Shown here in pieces: positions 7,994 to 17,167 of a stretch of DNA of 43,465 nt. The stretch's first letter is position 1. The number at the start of each line of letters is the position of its first letter. Origin of the DNA: a virus; the IMG/VR virus record IMGVR_UViG_3300008261_000043, positions 1-43,465 of that record, one strand, 5' to 3'. The position numbers and the translations under genes are program-made. The notes under the pieces are model-generated. The model saw nothing but the letters and a program-made list of their open reading frames with translations, was not told the DNA's origin and made no database searches.

Positions 7994-8406
7994 TGGCAAA
8001 GATTAATATGGTAGATAAAAAGGTTGGCATGACCTTAGAAGATATTATTAAATATCAGTTAATAACATACTGTTATATTAATAAAATTACTCTTAGTGAA
8101 GCCGACCTAAATTGTCTTACATTAATAGGTCTTAATAAAAAAGTAGAAGTATCTGATTTCTGCAATGCTTGTTGTAACCCTGAAAATAGAGATAAAAATT
8201 CAAATATTACTCACAAAAAAATTATTTTTAAAACTCCTCAAACAGTAAGAAACTGTTTGGTAAAACTTTCTAATTATAACATTATTAAAAAAGATGGTAG
8301 TGGTAAAAATAAAATAGTTGAATTAAATGAGGATTTGAAAATTCAGATTGAAGGTAATATATTGTTAAATTATAAAATTTATCACATTGGTACCCAGGAA
8401 AGCTAA
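7993..8406 (+). CDS. Winged-helix-like protein
   Basis: 137 residues. The C-terminal half contains a segment like a winged helix: FKTPQTVRNCLVKLSNYNII as recognition helices, then KKDGSGKNKIVEL as a beta-hairpin wing. The N-terminal half is helical (LEDIIKYQLITYCYIN) with a Cys cluster (CNACC). Proteins of this kind recur near the packaging genes of Bacteroidota phages and may be transcription regulators or small-terminase-like DNA binders; both are inference. It overlaps the HU-like gene by 20 bases. Confidence 0.6.
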   Translation: MAKINMVDKKVGMTLEDIIKYQLITYCYINKITLSEADLNCLTLIGLNKKVEVSDFCNACCNPENRDKNSNITHKKIIFKTPQTVRNCLVKLSNYNIIKKDGSGKNKIVELNEDLKIQIEGNILLNYKIYHIGTQES

Positions 8407-8776
8407 AACTTTTAAAAAAGAAGTTGCACAAGATCTAAATTTAAGTGAACATTTAATAGATAAAGCTGTTGATTGTTATTGGGAAGCTGTTAGAAAAACA
8501 TTAGTTAATATGACAGAACCTAGTATTTTATTAAATGGTCTAGGTACTTTTAAAATAAGACATTGGGATATTGACAAACATATAGAAAAAAACACTTTAA
8601 TTCTACAAAGAATAGAAGGTAAATTTAAAAGTTATCCTATAACATTAGATTTAAAAGATAAGTTGGAAAAACTAAAAAAAATGAAAGAGCTCTCAGATGC
8701 TGTTCAAGAAAAACTAAAAAAGAAAAAGAATGAAAAAATTAATAAAAATTTGGAGAAACCGGAAACAGATATTTGA
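8387..8776 (+). CDS. HU/IHF-like DNA-binding protein, TTG start
   Basis: 129 residues. An HU-like N-terminal dimerisation region (VAQDLNLSEHLIDKAVDCYWEAVRK) is followed by a GLGTFKIRHW segment matching the GFGTF motif of HU/IHF. The usual beta-arm region is short and replaced by a lysine-rich helical tail (about 95-129). No ATG exists in frame before the fold: a TAA stands at 8366 and the first plausible start is TTG at 8387, inside the previous gene, so translation is probably coupled. HU/IHF proteins bend and compact DNA. A phage IHF-like gene close to TerL is a known trait of crAss-like phages. Confidence 0.7.
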   Translation: MVPRKAKTFKKEVAQDLNLSEHLIDKAVDCYWEAVRKTLVNMTEPSILLNGLGTFKIRHWDIDKHIEKNTLILQRIEGKFKSYPITLDLKDKLEKLKKMKELSDAVQEKLKKKKNEKINKNLEKPETDI

Positions 8777-9062
8777 AGGTATTAAAAATAGCTGGTATAG
8801 ACATCCTGAAATAGAAAGAATTGCTTTTAACAGGTTAGCTGAATGTGCTGAATGTGAACATGTAGATCAAGAAGGTTCTAAATGTGAAGTATCTGGAACA
8901 GCACCCTGTTGTGGAATTTGTGGATGCAAACTTTCTCTTAAAGTAAGATCTTTATCATCAGAATGTCCTCACCCTAATGGTCCAAAGTGGACAGCAAGAA
9001 TGACTCCTGAAGATGAAGATAAATATTATGCAGAAATAAATTATAATCCAGATCAAGATTAA
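8730..9062 (+). CDS. Cysteine-rich zinc-ribbon protein
   Basis: 110 residues. A basic N-terminal helix (MKKLIKIWRNRKQIFEGIKN) is followed by a Cys cluster of CAEC, then C, CCGICGC and C (about residues 39-80), fitting one or two zinc sites. The segment RLAECAEC...PCCGICGCKL...RSLSSECPHP is of a type I recognise from many Bacteroidota phages; its role is unknown. The start lies 47 bases inside the HU-like gene, an unusually long overlap, but the conserved-looking core begins well after it. Confidence 0.65.
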   Translation: MKKLIKIWRNRKQIFEGIKNSWYRHPEIERIAFNRLAECAECEHVDQEGSKCEVSGTAPCCGICGCKLSLKVRSLSSECPHPNGPKWTARMTPEDEDKYYAEINYNPDQD

Positions 9063-9082
9063 ATCTTAAAATTCAATTTAAT

Positions 9083-9898
9083 ATGGCAGTAACTTTTCAG
9101 GCAAAAAATCACAAATATCAAAGTCTTGATCCTAATGAAAACATAGACTGGTTAAGTGTTACTAAATTTGTAGGAGCCTTTAAACAACCATTTGATGCAG
9201 TAACTCAATCTCTAAAATCTAGTAAAAATCCAAGATCAAAATGGTATGGACTTAAACCAGAAGAAATACAAGAATATTGGGCTAAAGAAAGTGACAGAGC
9301 TGTTACAGATGGATCTTGGTATCATGATCAAAGAGAAGCTGATTTAATAAGTTTTGATACAATTCAAAGACAAGGCAGGCATATACCTATTATTAAACCT
9401 ATTTGGGATGGTGATATAAAAATTGCACCAAACCAAAAACTTACTGAAGGTATTTATCCAGAACATTTTGTATATTTAAAATCAGCAGGTATTTGTGGAC
9501 AATCTGATAAAATAGAAGTTGTTAAAGATACAGTAGAAATAGTTGATTACAAGACTAATAAAGAGATTAAAATGGCCAGTTTTGTAAACTGGGAAGGTAA
9601 ATCTCAAAAAATGATTGGTCCTTGTGAACATCTTGATGATTGTAATTTTAATCACTACTCTTTACAGCTCAGTACTTATATGTATATAATACTTAAACAT
9701 AATCCTAGATACAAAGCTGGAAAAATGTTTTTGCATCATGTAATATTTGAAAAAGAAGGGGAAGATAAATTTGGATATCCTATTCTTAAAAAAGATTCTA
9801 ATGGGGAACCTATAGTAAAAAATGTAGTACCTTATGAAGTACCTTATTTAAAGAATGAAGTAATAGCAATGATTAATTATATACAAGATAAAAAATGA
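9083..9898 (+). CDS. PD-(D/E)XK-type (RecB-like) nuclease
   Basis: 271 residues. The core CGQSDKIEVV followed by VEIVDYKTNKEI gives the Asp and the E/D-x-K pair of PD-(D/E)XK nucleases, and a later HYSLQLSTYMYI matches the QxxxY helix of the RecB/Cas4-like branch. This supports a metal-dependent DNA exonuclease or endonuclease in phage DNA processing. Related phages keep such a nuclease near TerL. It overlaps the next gene by 4 bases. Upstream 20 bases are AT-rich with no Shine-Dalgarno. Confidence 0.7.
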   Translation: MAVTFQAKNHKYQSLDPNENIDWLSVTKFVGAFKQPFDAVTQSLKSSKNPRSKWYGLKPEEIQEYWAKESDRAVTDGSWYHDQREADLISFDTIQRQGRHIPIIKPIWDGDIKIAPNQKLTEGIYPEHFVYLKSAGICGQSDKIEVVKDTVEIVDYKTNKEIKMASFVNWEGKSQKMIGPCEHLDDCNFNHYSLQLSTYMYIILKHNPRYKAGKMFLHHVIFEKEGEDKFGYPILKKDSNGEPIVKNVVPYEVPYLKNEVIAMINYIQDKK

Positions 9899-10158
9899 AA
9901 CCAATATTTAAAGAATATGGCTTAGTATTAGAAAACAGTAAACTTAAAGAAGATTTAGGTATTGAATCTTTGATATTTACTAAAATAACTGTTGATTTAA
10001 CAACTCTTATTGCTTTTAGAGAATCGGTAAATGATAATGGTGAAATAGAGCCTTATACATATATCTATTTAGAAAACGGTCAATCTTTTTGTATTGAGAT
10101 TTCTTATGATGATTTTTTAATAGTGTTTCATACAGAAGTAATAAATAAAAATGAGTAA
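9895..10158 (+). CDS. Small hypothetical protein
   Basis: 87 residues with alternating strands (IFTKITVDLTTLIAFRESV, YTYIYLENGQSFCIEISYDD), probably a small alpha/beta or beta-barrel fold; no known motif. Coupled to the nuclease upstream (ATGA overlap) and to the next gene by an 8-base overlap. I do not recognise it. Confidence 0.6.
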   Translation: MKPIFKEYGLVLENSKLKEDLGIESLIFTKITVDLTTLIAFRESVNDNGEIEPYTYIYLENGQSFCIEISYDDFLIVFHTEVINKNE

Positions 10159-10333
10159 TGATGAATTCACACATAGAAATTTTTGGATCAATAACCAACA
10201 AGTAAAATGGGTTCAAAAACAAGAAAAACTAGTAGTAATGCAAATACAAAAAGATTTTGATAAATGGTTTGTTGCTACAAGCCCTTGTCCGACAGTTTAC
10301 AAAATAACATTAAAAAATGATAAAACTACTTGA
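10151..10333 (+). CDS. Small hypothetical protein
   Basis: 60 residues, basic, two Trp near the N-terminus (FWINNQQVKWVQ). No family recognised. It overlaps both neighbours (8 and 17 bases), which supports it as a translated part of the operon rather than a chance frame. Confidence 0.55.
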   Translation: MSNDEFTHRNFWINNQQVKWVQKQEKLVVMQIQKDFDKWFVATSPCPTVYKITLKNDKTT

Positions 10334-10829
10334 TTTACAAAATGGTAAAGTGATTCCTACAGAGCATTGTTATACTCTTGGGTTTTTAAAGAAAATCATG
10401 GATGAGTTTCCAGATGAGTATTTAAAAGTATATGCTTATTTATTTTATATGACTTGTCCTAACCCGGATCTTAATCCTTATTTTAATATCCCAGAAGATG
10501 ATAAAGAACAAGTTATATTACAAGATATAGATGCAGATTTTAGTACTGAAGATGATTTGATTATTAATGCTTTATCTAAATGTGCTCAATTATACGAAAC
10601 TCCCACAAGCCGAGCTTACAGAGGTATTAGTTCTATGTTAGATAGATTGGCTATCTATATGGAAAAAACACCTATTACCCATGGTAGAGATGGGAATATT
10701 ACAGCATTAGTTAGTGCTGCTAAAAACTTTGAAGGTATTAGACAATCTTTTAAAGGTGCTTATAAAGATTTACAAGATGAACAAGAAACTAGAACAAGAG
10801 GTGGAGGCTCTTTAGCTTATGATCAATAA
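10317..10829 (+). CDS. Terminase-adjacent protein, possible small-terminase role
   Basis: 170 residues, mostly helical, with an acidic middle (EDDKEQVILQDIDADFSTEDD) and a C-terminal helical region ending in a Gly-rich tail (RTRGGGSLAYDQ). The gene sits two positions before TerL. Its helical C-terminal half (AAKNFEGIRQSFKGAYKDLQ) would suit an oligomerisation core, so a small-terminase function is plausible by position, but no DNA-binding motif is clear. Function is inference only. Confidence 0.6.
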   Translation: MIKLLDLQNGKVIPTEHCYTLGFLKKIMDEFPDEYLKVYAYLFYMTCPNPDLNPYFNIPEDDKEQVILQDIDADFSTEDDLIINALSKCAQLYETPTSRAYRGISSMLDRLAIYMEKTPITHGRDGNITALVSAAKNFEGIRQSFKGAYKDLQDEQETRTRGGGSLAYDQ

Positions 10830-10830
10830 T

Positions 10831-11031
10831 ATGACTGAACTACATGACTGGTTGTTTCATTACAATCCTTACAAAAAAATTTGGGCTGCTATTAAAAGAG
10901 ATGATGTAGCTAAATATTTTAATGGAGAATTAGAAAATATTTTAACTTCTAAAAAACAATCAACACTGGTTGATATCATTTTAAAAACTGATGGAGAAGA
11001 GAACAAAATAAAAAAGTTAATTAATGGATAA
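10831..11031 (+). CDS. Small conserved-looking protein immediately before TerL
   Basis: 66 residues from ATG 10831 (MTELHDWLFHYNPYKKIW). An in-frame ATG at 10819 is possible but would overlap the previous stop; the later start matches the short HDWLFHYN opening I recall for this type of protein beside TerL in Bacteroidota phages. It overlaps TerL by 8 bases. Role unknown, perhaps a packaging accessory. Confidence 0.6.
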   Translation: MTELHDWLFHYNPYKKIWAAIKRDDVAKYFNGELENILTSKKQSTLVDIILKTDGEENKIKKLING

Positions 11032-14000
11032 GTTTTTTTATACTGATATCCCTACTTGGGATAATGGTACATGGACCTATACTTCTTTTAATTCTAGAAC
11101 TGAATTTAGAGATTTTGTACTTTCTGTATTTAAAGAACCTGGAAAATATGAATTTGATAAAACCTCTTTCCTATTTAATGAACAAGCTAGAAAATATAAT
11201 GAACAAAAATTTTATTGTGCTGCTCCAGTAAGAACTAAAGACTTTATTGAATATTGGGATGATCAAAAAGCCAAGTGTAGAAAAGGTGTAATATTTCATA
11301 ATAATGGAAACACATGGTATCTTACTAGAGAGTATTATATGTGGCTTAACTTTTTGCCTATTAATAACAAAGAGATAAGAAAGTTCTCATTTCCTGATGT
11401 AAGAGATGCTCAATATCACATGGCTCTCTATGAGATTCTTGCAGAACTATTTTATAAACATGCTGCAATTTTAAAGAAAAGACAGATAGCGTCTTCATAT
11501 TTTCATGCAGCTAAACTTATTAACTGTATTTGGTTTGAAGAAACCCCTATTTTAAAAATAGGAGCTAGTCTTAAAACTTATGTAAATGATACATGGAGAT
11601 TCTTAAATGAGTACAGAAACTTCTTAGATGATAATACAGCTTGGTATAGACCTATGAACCCAGGTAAAGTTCTTGACTGGCAGCAACAAATTGAAACTAC
11701 AGTACCAGGTTCTAACCGCAAAACTCTTAAAGGTTTAAAAGGTGTACTTAAAGGAACCTCTTTTGAAAAAGATCCCACAGCTGGTGTAGGTGGACCATGT
11801 CATAGAGAAGGTACTCTTATCCTGATGTCTTCCGGTGAATATAAAAAAGTAGAAGATATCAAAATTGGAGAGTATGTTTTAGGCATTGATAATAAACCTA
11901 AAAAAGTTTTAAAAACATTTTCTGGTAAAGATTCTATCTATGAAATAAATCAAATAAAAGGTATGTCTTATTATGTAACAGGTGAGCATAAATTATACCT
12001 TATAAATAGAGATGCTAATGTTCTAGGAAAAAATAAATTAAGAATAACCAAAGCTAAAGATTGGGATAATCTTAGTAGTTATTGTAAAAAGGTATATGTA
12101 GGTGTTAAAAATAATCAAATACTTTCATTTTATAATGATTATCAAAAACCTATAATAGATCCTTATTTTTTAGGACTATGGATAGGTGATGGATATAGAG
12201 AAAAACCAGCATTAATAGTAAATAATACAAAAGATCCAGAAATACTAGATTACTTAAAAACCTTAGCTTATGAAACACAAAGTAAATTAAGCATAAGAAA
12301 AAAAGAAGTAAAAAGATATAATGATGAAATGTATAATGCTTTTTTTCTTATAAGTAATGATGGTAAAAACAGCTTTTTTACTGACCAGTTTATAAAATAT
12401 AATCTTTTTTATAATAAGCATATTCCCAATGAAATTCTTTATGGAAGTCCAGAAACCAGATTGCAATTTTTAGCAGGGTATATAGATACTGATGGATATT
12501 ATGATCCCAACAAAGGACATTTTGAGATAAGTTGTAAATCAGATGCTTTGTTAAAGCAGATAGTTTTTATTTGCAGAAGTTTAGGAGCTTATGTTAAAAC
12601 ATATAAATCTTCTTCTAAAGAACATACTGTTGATGGAAAAACTATAGTTTATTCAGAAAGTAATAGAGCAAGTATAAGGTTTAATGATAGTAGTATTATA
12701 CCCACAAAATTACCAAGAAAACAAGGTTCAAACTTAAGAACAAGAACTATTCATACTTCTCCTATAGAGTCAGTTATTTGTTTAGGTATAGAAAATTATT
12801 ACGGAATAGAAGTAGAAGATCATTTATATTACTTAGAAGATTTAACAATTACCCACAACTGCACTTACTTTTTTCATGAAGAGGCTGGGATTGCTCCAAA
12901 AATGGATGAAACTTTTGGTTATATGAAGCCTGCTTTAAAATCTGGTATGATAACTACTGGTACTTTTATAGCTGCTGGCTCTGTTGGTGATCTTGATCAG
13001 TGTGAACCACTTAGAGATATGATTTTAAGACCAGAAGGTAATGATATATTTTATGTAGAGTCTGATCTTTTAAATGATAAAAAAACTTTTGGTAAATCTG
13101 GTTTATTTATTCCTGAACAATGGTCAATGCCTCCATGTGTAGATGACTATGGTAATTCTAAAGTAGAAGAGGCTTTGCAAATGCTGGAGGAATATTTTCA
13201 AAAAAAGAAAAAAGATTTAAGTCCTGAAGCTTACCAGTTAGAAATATCTCAGCATCCCAGAAATATAGAAGAAGCTTTTGCTGCTAGAACAGTGTCTGTT
13301 TTTCCTACTCATTTAGTAGCAGCTCAAAAAAGAAGAATAGAAAATAAAGAATATTCTACAGAATATATAGAACTTAGCAAAAGTGCTGAGGGTAAATGGC
13401 TTATAGATAAAAGTAAAAAAATCCCTATAAGAGATTTTCCTATTCAAAAAAATATTGAAGATAAGTCTGGAGTAATAGTTGTTTATGAAAGACCGGTAGC
13501 AGATGCTCCTTTTGGAACATATTATGCATCTATTGACCCAGTGGCTCAAGGAAAAACTTCTTCTTCTGAATCACTTTGTTCTATTTATATTTATAAAGTT
13601 CCGGTAGAGGTGACCAGAATAAATGGTGAAGAAGTAACAAATTACATAGAAGATGATGGTATTGTTGCATCTTGGTGTGGTAGATTTGATGATGTAAACA
13701 AAACTCATCAAAGATTAGAACTTTTAATTGAATGGTATAATGCTTGGACTATTGTAGAAAATAATGTCCCTGGATTTCTTACTTATATGATAGGTAGAAG
13801 AAAACAAAAATATCTTGTTCCTAAAAGTCAAATTACATTTAGAAAAGATATAGAATACACTTCTAATGGTCCAGAAGAATATGGTTGGAGAAATACAGGT
13901 ACTTTATTTAAAACTTATATTTTACCATATCTAATAGATTACTGTAAAGAAGAACTTGATGCTGTAACTAAAGAAGACGGTGAAGTTGTAAAAATAAAAT

Positions 14001-14290
14001 ATGGTATAGAAAGAATTCCTGATGTTATGGCTATGGTAGAAATGGAACATTACAGGGAAGGGTTAAATGTGGATAGACTTATAGCCTTAGGAGCTCTTAT
14101 AGCTTTTGCTAAAGTTCAGGAGGCTAACAGAGGAATCAAGAAAAGAGTAGATGATACAGGTAAGAAGAAAACTTTGGATAATTCAAAAAATTTAACTAAA
14201 TTTACTAATAACCCTTTTAGACATATTGGGGTAAACAATGGAGCTTTAGGGACTAGAATTCCTAGAAATCCTTTTAAAAATATAAGATGA
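11024..14290 (+). CDS. terL: Terminase large subunit (TerL) interrupted by an intein
   Basis: 1088-residue precursor; splicing out the 354-residue intein leaves 734 residues. The N-extein has a Walker A-like element, KKRQIASS at 151-158. The C-extein begins at Cys613 with the Walker B-like TYFFHEE (614-620). The nuclease domain shows Asp838 (YASIDP), Glu912 (WTIVENN) and late acidic residues Asp1000/Asp1017 (PDVMAM, DRLIALGAL) as RNase H-like metal ligands. TerL cuts concatemers and drives ATP-dependent DNA packaging at the portal. It is followed by the portal gene with a one-base gap. The intein sits at the active site, so the enzyme is presumably inactive until protein splicing. Confidence 0.9.
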   Translation: MDKFFYTDIPTWDNGTWTYTSFNSRTEFRDFVLSVFKEPGKYEFDKTSFLFNEQARKYNEQKFYCAAPVRTKDFIEYWDDQKAKCRKGVIFHNNGNTWYLTREYYMWLNFLPINNKEIRKFSFPDVRDAQYHMALYEILAELFYKHAAILKKRQIASSYFHAAKLINCIWFEETPILKIGASLKTYVNDTWRFLNEYRNFLDDNTAWYRPMNPGKVLDWQQQIETTVPGSNRKTLKGLKGVLKGTSFEKDPTAGVGGPCHREGTLILMSSGEYKKVEDIKIGEYVLGIDNKPKKVLKTFSGKDSIYEINQIKGMSYYVTGEHKLYLINRDANVLGKNKLRITKAKDWDNLSSYCKKVYVGVKNNQILSFYNDYQKPIIDPYFLGLWIGDGYREKPALIVNNTKDPEILDYLKTLAYETQSKLSIRKKEVKRYNDEMYNAFFLISNDGKNSFFTDQFIKYNLFYNKHIPNEILYGSPETRLQFLAGYIDTDGYYDPNKGHFEISCKSDALLKQIVFICRSLGAYVKTYKSSSKEHTVDGKTIVYSESNRASIRFNDSSIIPTKLPRKQGSNLRTRTIHTSPIESVICLGIENYYGIEVEDHLYYLEDLTITHNCTYFFHEEAGIAPKMDETFGYMKPALKSGMITTGTFIAAGSVGDLDQCEPLRDMILRPEGNDIFYVESDLLNDKKTFGKSGLFIPEQWSMPPCVDDYGNSKVEEALQMLEEYFQKKKKDLSPEAYQLEISQHPRNIEEAFAARTVSVFPTHLVAAQKRRIENKEYSTEYIELSKSAEGKWLIDKSKKIPIRDFPIQKNIEDKSGVIVVYERPVADAPFGTYYASIDPVAQGKTSSSESLCSIYIYKVPVEVTRINGEEVTNYIEDDGIVASWCGRFDDVNKTHQRLELLIEWYNAWTIVENNVPGFLTYMIGRRKQKYLVPKSQITFRKDIEYTSNGPEEYGWRNTGTLFKTYILPYLIDYCKEELDAVTKEDGEVVKIKYGIERIPDVMAMVEMEHYREGLNVDRLIALGALIAFAKVQEANRGIKKRVDDTGKKKTLDNSKNLTKFTNNPFRHIGVNNGALGTRIPRNPFKNIR
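11798..12859 (+). mobile_element. LAGLIDADG intein within TerL
   Basis: Residues 259-612 of the precursor form a complete class 1 intein: N-terminal Cys followed by HREGTLILM...VEDIKIGEYVLG (block A), TGEH (block B TxxH) at intein 61-64, LAGLIDADG motifs LGLWIGDG (125-132) and LAGYIDTDG (225-233), and C-terminal THN followed by extein Cys613. All splicing residues look intact. The endonuclease motifs keep both acidic residues, so homing may still work. The site lies just upstream of the Walker B strand of the ATPase, a conserved target region in TerL. Confidence 0.92.
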
Positions 14291-14291
14291 T

Positions 14292-17060
14292 ATGCAAGTA
14301 TTAAACGCTTTACAAATGAAGAGTGGCAAAAAAGCCGAGTATAACCGTATGGGTTCTATTACTCAACCTCTTCAGTTTTTACCAAGAAAAGAAAAAGATG
14401 CTGAGTGGAGTGCTTGGTGTATGGATTGGTTGGAATGGAATGGTCTTAAGCAAATCAGAAGAAATGCTAGAAGACTTATGAAAAATTATAAGCTTGCTAA
14501 AGGTGTAATAGATAAAACAGATTATATTGTAGAAGAGGACAATGAGATGAGAGATCTTGTTGATACTCTTGCAAAAGAAGATGTAAGTGCTTTAGAATTA
14601 AAGTTTTACCCTATTATTCCAAATGTTATAAATGTACTAACAGCAGAATTTGCTAAAAGAAATACCCGGGTAACTTTTCAAGCTAAAGATGAGTATTCTT
14701 ATAATGAACTTCTTGAAGAAAAAAGAATACAAATTGAACAAGTTTTGTTAAAAAATGCAGAACAAAAGTTGATGGCAAAAATGATTGAACAAGGATTAGA
14801 TCAAGATGATCCTGAAGTTCAACAACAAATGCAGCAACAGCTTTCTCCAGAAAATCTTAAAACATTACCTGAAATTCAATCTTATTTTGATAAAAGTTAT
14901 AGAAGTATGGCTGAACAATGGGCTGTACATCAACATAAAATTGATGAAGAAAGATTTAAAATGGATGAGTTAGAAGAAAGAGGGTTTAGAGATATGCTCA
15001 TCACAGATAGAGAGTTCTGGCATTTTAAGATGAATGATGATGATTATGATGTAGAATTATGGAATCCGGTTCTTACTTTTTACCATAAATCTCCTGAAGC
15101 AAGATATATATCTCAAGGTAACTGGGTGGGTAAAATAGAAATGTTAACTATTGCCGATGTTATTGATAAGTACGGATACTTGATGACACAAGAGCAATTA
15201 GAATCTATTGAGGCTATCTACCCCGTAAGGTCAGCTGGCTACCCACTTCAAGGTTACCAAAATGATGGTTCTTACTATGATGCTACTAAATCTCATGAGT
15301 GGAACACTAATATGCCAGGTCTAGCTTATAGACAATTTGTGTCTATGTATGATAATTTTATCTATAATGGTGGGGATATTATCAACTGGATCATGGCAGA
15401 AAATGAAGATTATGCCCCTATGGGTGCAGCTTTTCTACTCCGTGTAACTACAGCATATTGGAAGTCTCAAAGAAAAGTAGGACATCTTACTAAAATAACA
15501 GATACAGGAGAAGTAATCACAGATATTATAGATGAAAGTTATAAAATAACAGATAAACCTGTCTATGATACTACTTTAATTAAAAATAAAACAAAAGATA
15601 CATTAGTATTTGGAGAACATATTGATTGGATCTGGATTAATCAAGTTTGGGGTGGAGTAAAAATAGGGCCTAATCATCCTTCTTTTTGGGGTATGAATAA
15701 TCCAGGGGGTATTAATCCTATGTATTTAGGTGTTGATCAAAATAACATTGGACCACTTAAATTCCAATTTAAAGGTGACAGCACTCTTTATGGCTGTAAA
15801 TTACCTGTAGAAGGAGCTGTATTTAATGACAGGAATACAAGATCTACATCTCTTGTAGATTTAATGAAACCTTTTCAAATAGGTTATAATATTGTAAATA
15901 ATCAGATTGCTGATATTTTAGTTGATGAATTAGGTACAGTTATCATGTTGGATCAGAATGCTTTACCTCAAAAATCACTTGGTGGAGATTGGGGTAAAAA
16001 CAATTTCCAAAAAGCTTATGTAGCTATGAAGAATTTTCAAATGCTACCGCTTGATACTAGTATAACTAATACAGAAAATGCATTAAACTTCCAGCATTTT
16101 CAGGTAATGAATTTAGAACAAACTCAAAGGATGCTTTCTAGGATTCAAATGGCTAATTATTTTAAACAGCAAGCTTTTGAAGTAATAGGTATTACACCTC
16201 AAAGAATGGGTCAACAGTTGGGTCAAACTAATACGGCAACAGGAATTGAACAAGCTGTAGCTGGTTCTTATGCTCAAACTGAAACCTATTTTATAAATCA
16301 TTCAGATAACTTAATGCCTAGAGTTCATCAAATGAGAACTGATTTGGCTCAGTATTATCATTCTAAAAAACCATCTATTAGATTACAATATATGACATCA
16401 GCAGATGAAAAAGTTAATTTTCAAATGAATGGTACTGATCTGTTACTCAGAGACTTAAATATATTTTGTTCAACTAAAGCTAATCAAAGAGCTATACTAG
16501 AACAAATGAAACAACTAGCAATGTCTAATAATACAGCCGGTGCAACTATCTATGATTTAGGAAATATTATGCAAACAGAATCTGTTGGTGAACTTACAAA
16601 TATTCTCAAAGGAATTGAAAAGAAAACAGATAAGCAAAGACAAGAACAAATGCAACATGAACAGCAAATGCAAGAACAAGCTAATCAAACAAGACTTCAA
16701 GAAAAACAAATGGAGCTTGATGCTAAAATGCAAGAAGCTGAAAAAGATAGAAGAAAAGATATTTTGGTTGCTGAAATCAAGTCTGCTGGTTATGGGGCTA
16801 TGCAAGATATTAATCAAAACTTACAATCTGATTATATTGATGCTTTGGATAAAATACAAAAGTCTGAACAATTTCAAGAAACTATGAATTTGCAAAATAC
16901 AAAAGAAACCAACAGAACAGCAAATGATAGAGAAAAAGCACAAATAGAAAGAGAAAAATTACAGGCTCAAATGCAAATGAAACAGACAGATTTAGAAATT
17001 GCAAGAGAAAATAAAAACAAATATGATACAAAACAAAAAACTAGTAAGGATAAAAAATGA
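14292..17060 (+). CDS. Portal protein
   Basis: 922 residues. Position right after TerL, large size and a long helical body fit the portal of crAss-like and related phages. The section around GITPQRMGQQLGQTNTATGI is similar in style to the portal stem/crown region. The last ~130 residues are a Gln/Glu/Lys-rich coiled coil (QEQMQHEQQMQEQANQ) that may reach into the head or contact scaffold. The portal is the dodecameric ring through which DNA enters and leaves. It ends in TGA, and a 106-base gap with promoter-like and hairpin sequences follows. Confidence 0.82.
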   Translation: MQVLNALQMKSGKKAEYNRMGSITQPLQFLPRKEKDAEWSAWCMDWLEWNGLKQIRRNARRLMKNYKLAKGVIDKTDYIVEEDNEMRDLVDTLAKEDVSALELKFYPIIPNVINVLTAEFAKRNTRVTFQAKDEYSYNELLEEKRIQIEQVLLKNAEQKLMAKMIEQGLDQDDPEVQQQMQQQLSPENLKTLPEIQSYFDKSYRSMAEQWAVHQHKIDEERFKMDELEERGFRDMLITDREFWHFKMNDDDYDVELWNPVLTFYHKSPEARYISQGNWVGKIEMLTIADVIDKYGYLMTQEQLESIEAIYPVRSAGYPLQGYQNDGSYYDATKSHEWNTNMPGLAYRQFVSMYDNFIYNGGDIINWIMAENEDYAPMGAAFLLRVTTAYWKSQRKVGHLTKITDTGEVITDIIDESYKITDKPVYDTTLIKNKTKDTLVFGEHIDWIWINQVWGGVKIGPNHPSFWGMNNPGGINPMYLGVDQNNIGPLKFQFKGDSTLYGCKLPVEGAVFNDRNTRSTSLVDLMKPFQIGYNIVNNQIADILVDELGTVIMLDQNALPQKSLGGDWGKNNFQKAYVAMKNFQMLPLDTSITNTENALNFQHFQVMNLEQTQRMLSRIQMANYFKQQAFEVIGITPQRMGQQLGQTNTATGIEQAVAGSYAQTETYFINHSDNLMPRVHQMRTDLAQYYHSKKPSIRLQYMTSADEKVNFQMNGTDLLLRDLNIFCSTKANQRAILEQMKQLAMSNNTAGATIYDLGNIMQTESVGELTNILKGIEKKTDKQRQEQMQHEQQMQEQANQTRLQEKQMELDAKMQEAEKDRRKDILVAEIKSAGYGAMQDINQNLQSDYIDALDKIQKSEQFQETMNLQNTKETNRTANDREKAQIEREKLQAQMQMKQTDLEIARENKNKYDTKQKTSKDKK

Positions 17061-17072
17061 GTACTTAGCTAT

Positions 17073-17092
17073 ATTATTGCAAAATAATTTTT
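17073..17092 (+). terminator. Weak AT hairpin with T tract after the portal gene
   Basis: ATTATT (17073-17078), loop GCAA, AATAAT (17083-17088), then T to 17092. The 6-bp stem has no G-C pair, so it would be at best a partial terminator. Confidence 0.3.
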
Positions 17093-17133
17093 ATAGGTAA
17101 TACATAATTTTAAATTTTTAAAGTTTATTTGAA

Positions 17134-17141
17134 TAAATTTG
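17134..17141 (+). promoter_or_regulatory. Possible -7 box before the scaffold gene
   Basis: TAAATTTG matches TAnnTTTG and is followed by the same GCT(T/A)ATAT stretch and AAACCAACAAA leader as the 21102-21132 promoter. No clear TTG lies 19-20 bases upstream, so strength is uncertain. Confidence 0.45.
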
Positions 17142-17156
17142 CTTATATTATATAAT

Positions 17157-17167
17157 AAACCAACAAA
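17157..17167 (+). promoter_or_regulatory. Shared leader motif AAACCAACAAA
   Basis: Exact copy, with its last A being the first base of the ATG at 17167; a preceding T extends the match to the candidate antisense loop at 28377-28391 to 12 bases. Confidence 0.55.

Noticed and set aside
16585-16887. 100-codon + strand frame inside the portal gene
   Set aside because: It is a shifted reading of the Gln/Lys-rich coiled-coil codons; its protein is a Lys/Asn-rich shadow without a start context.
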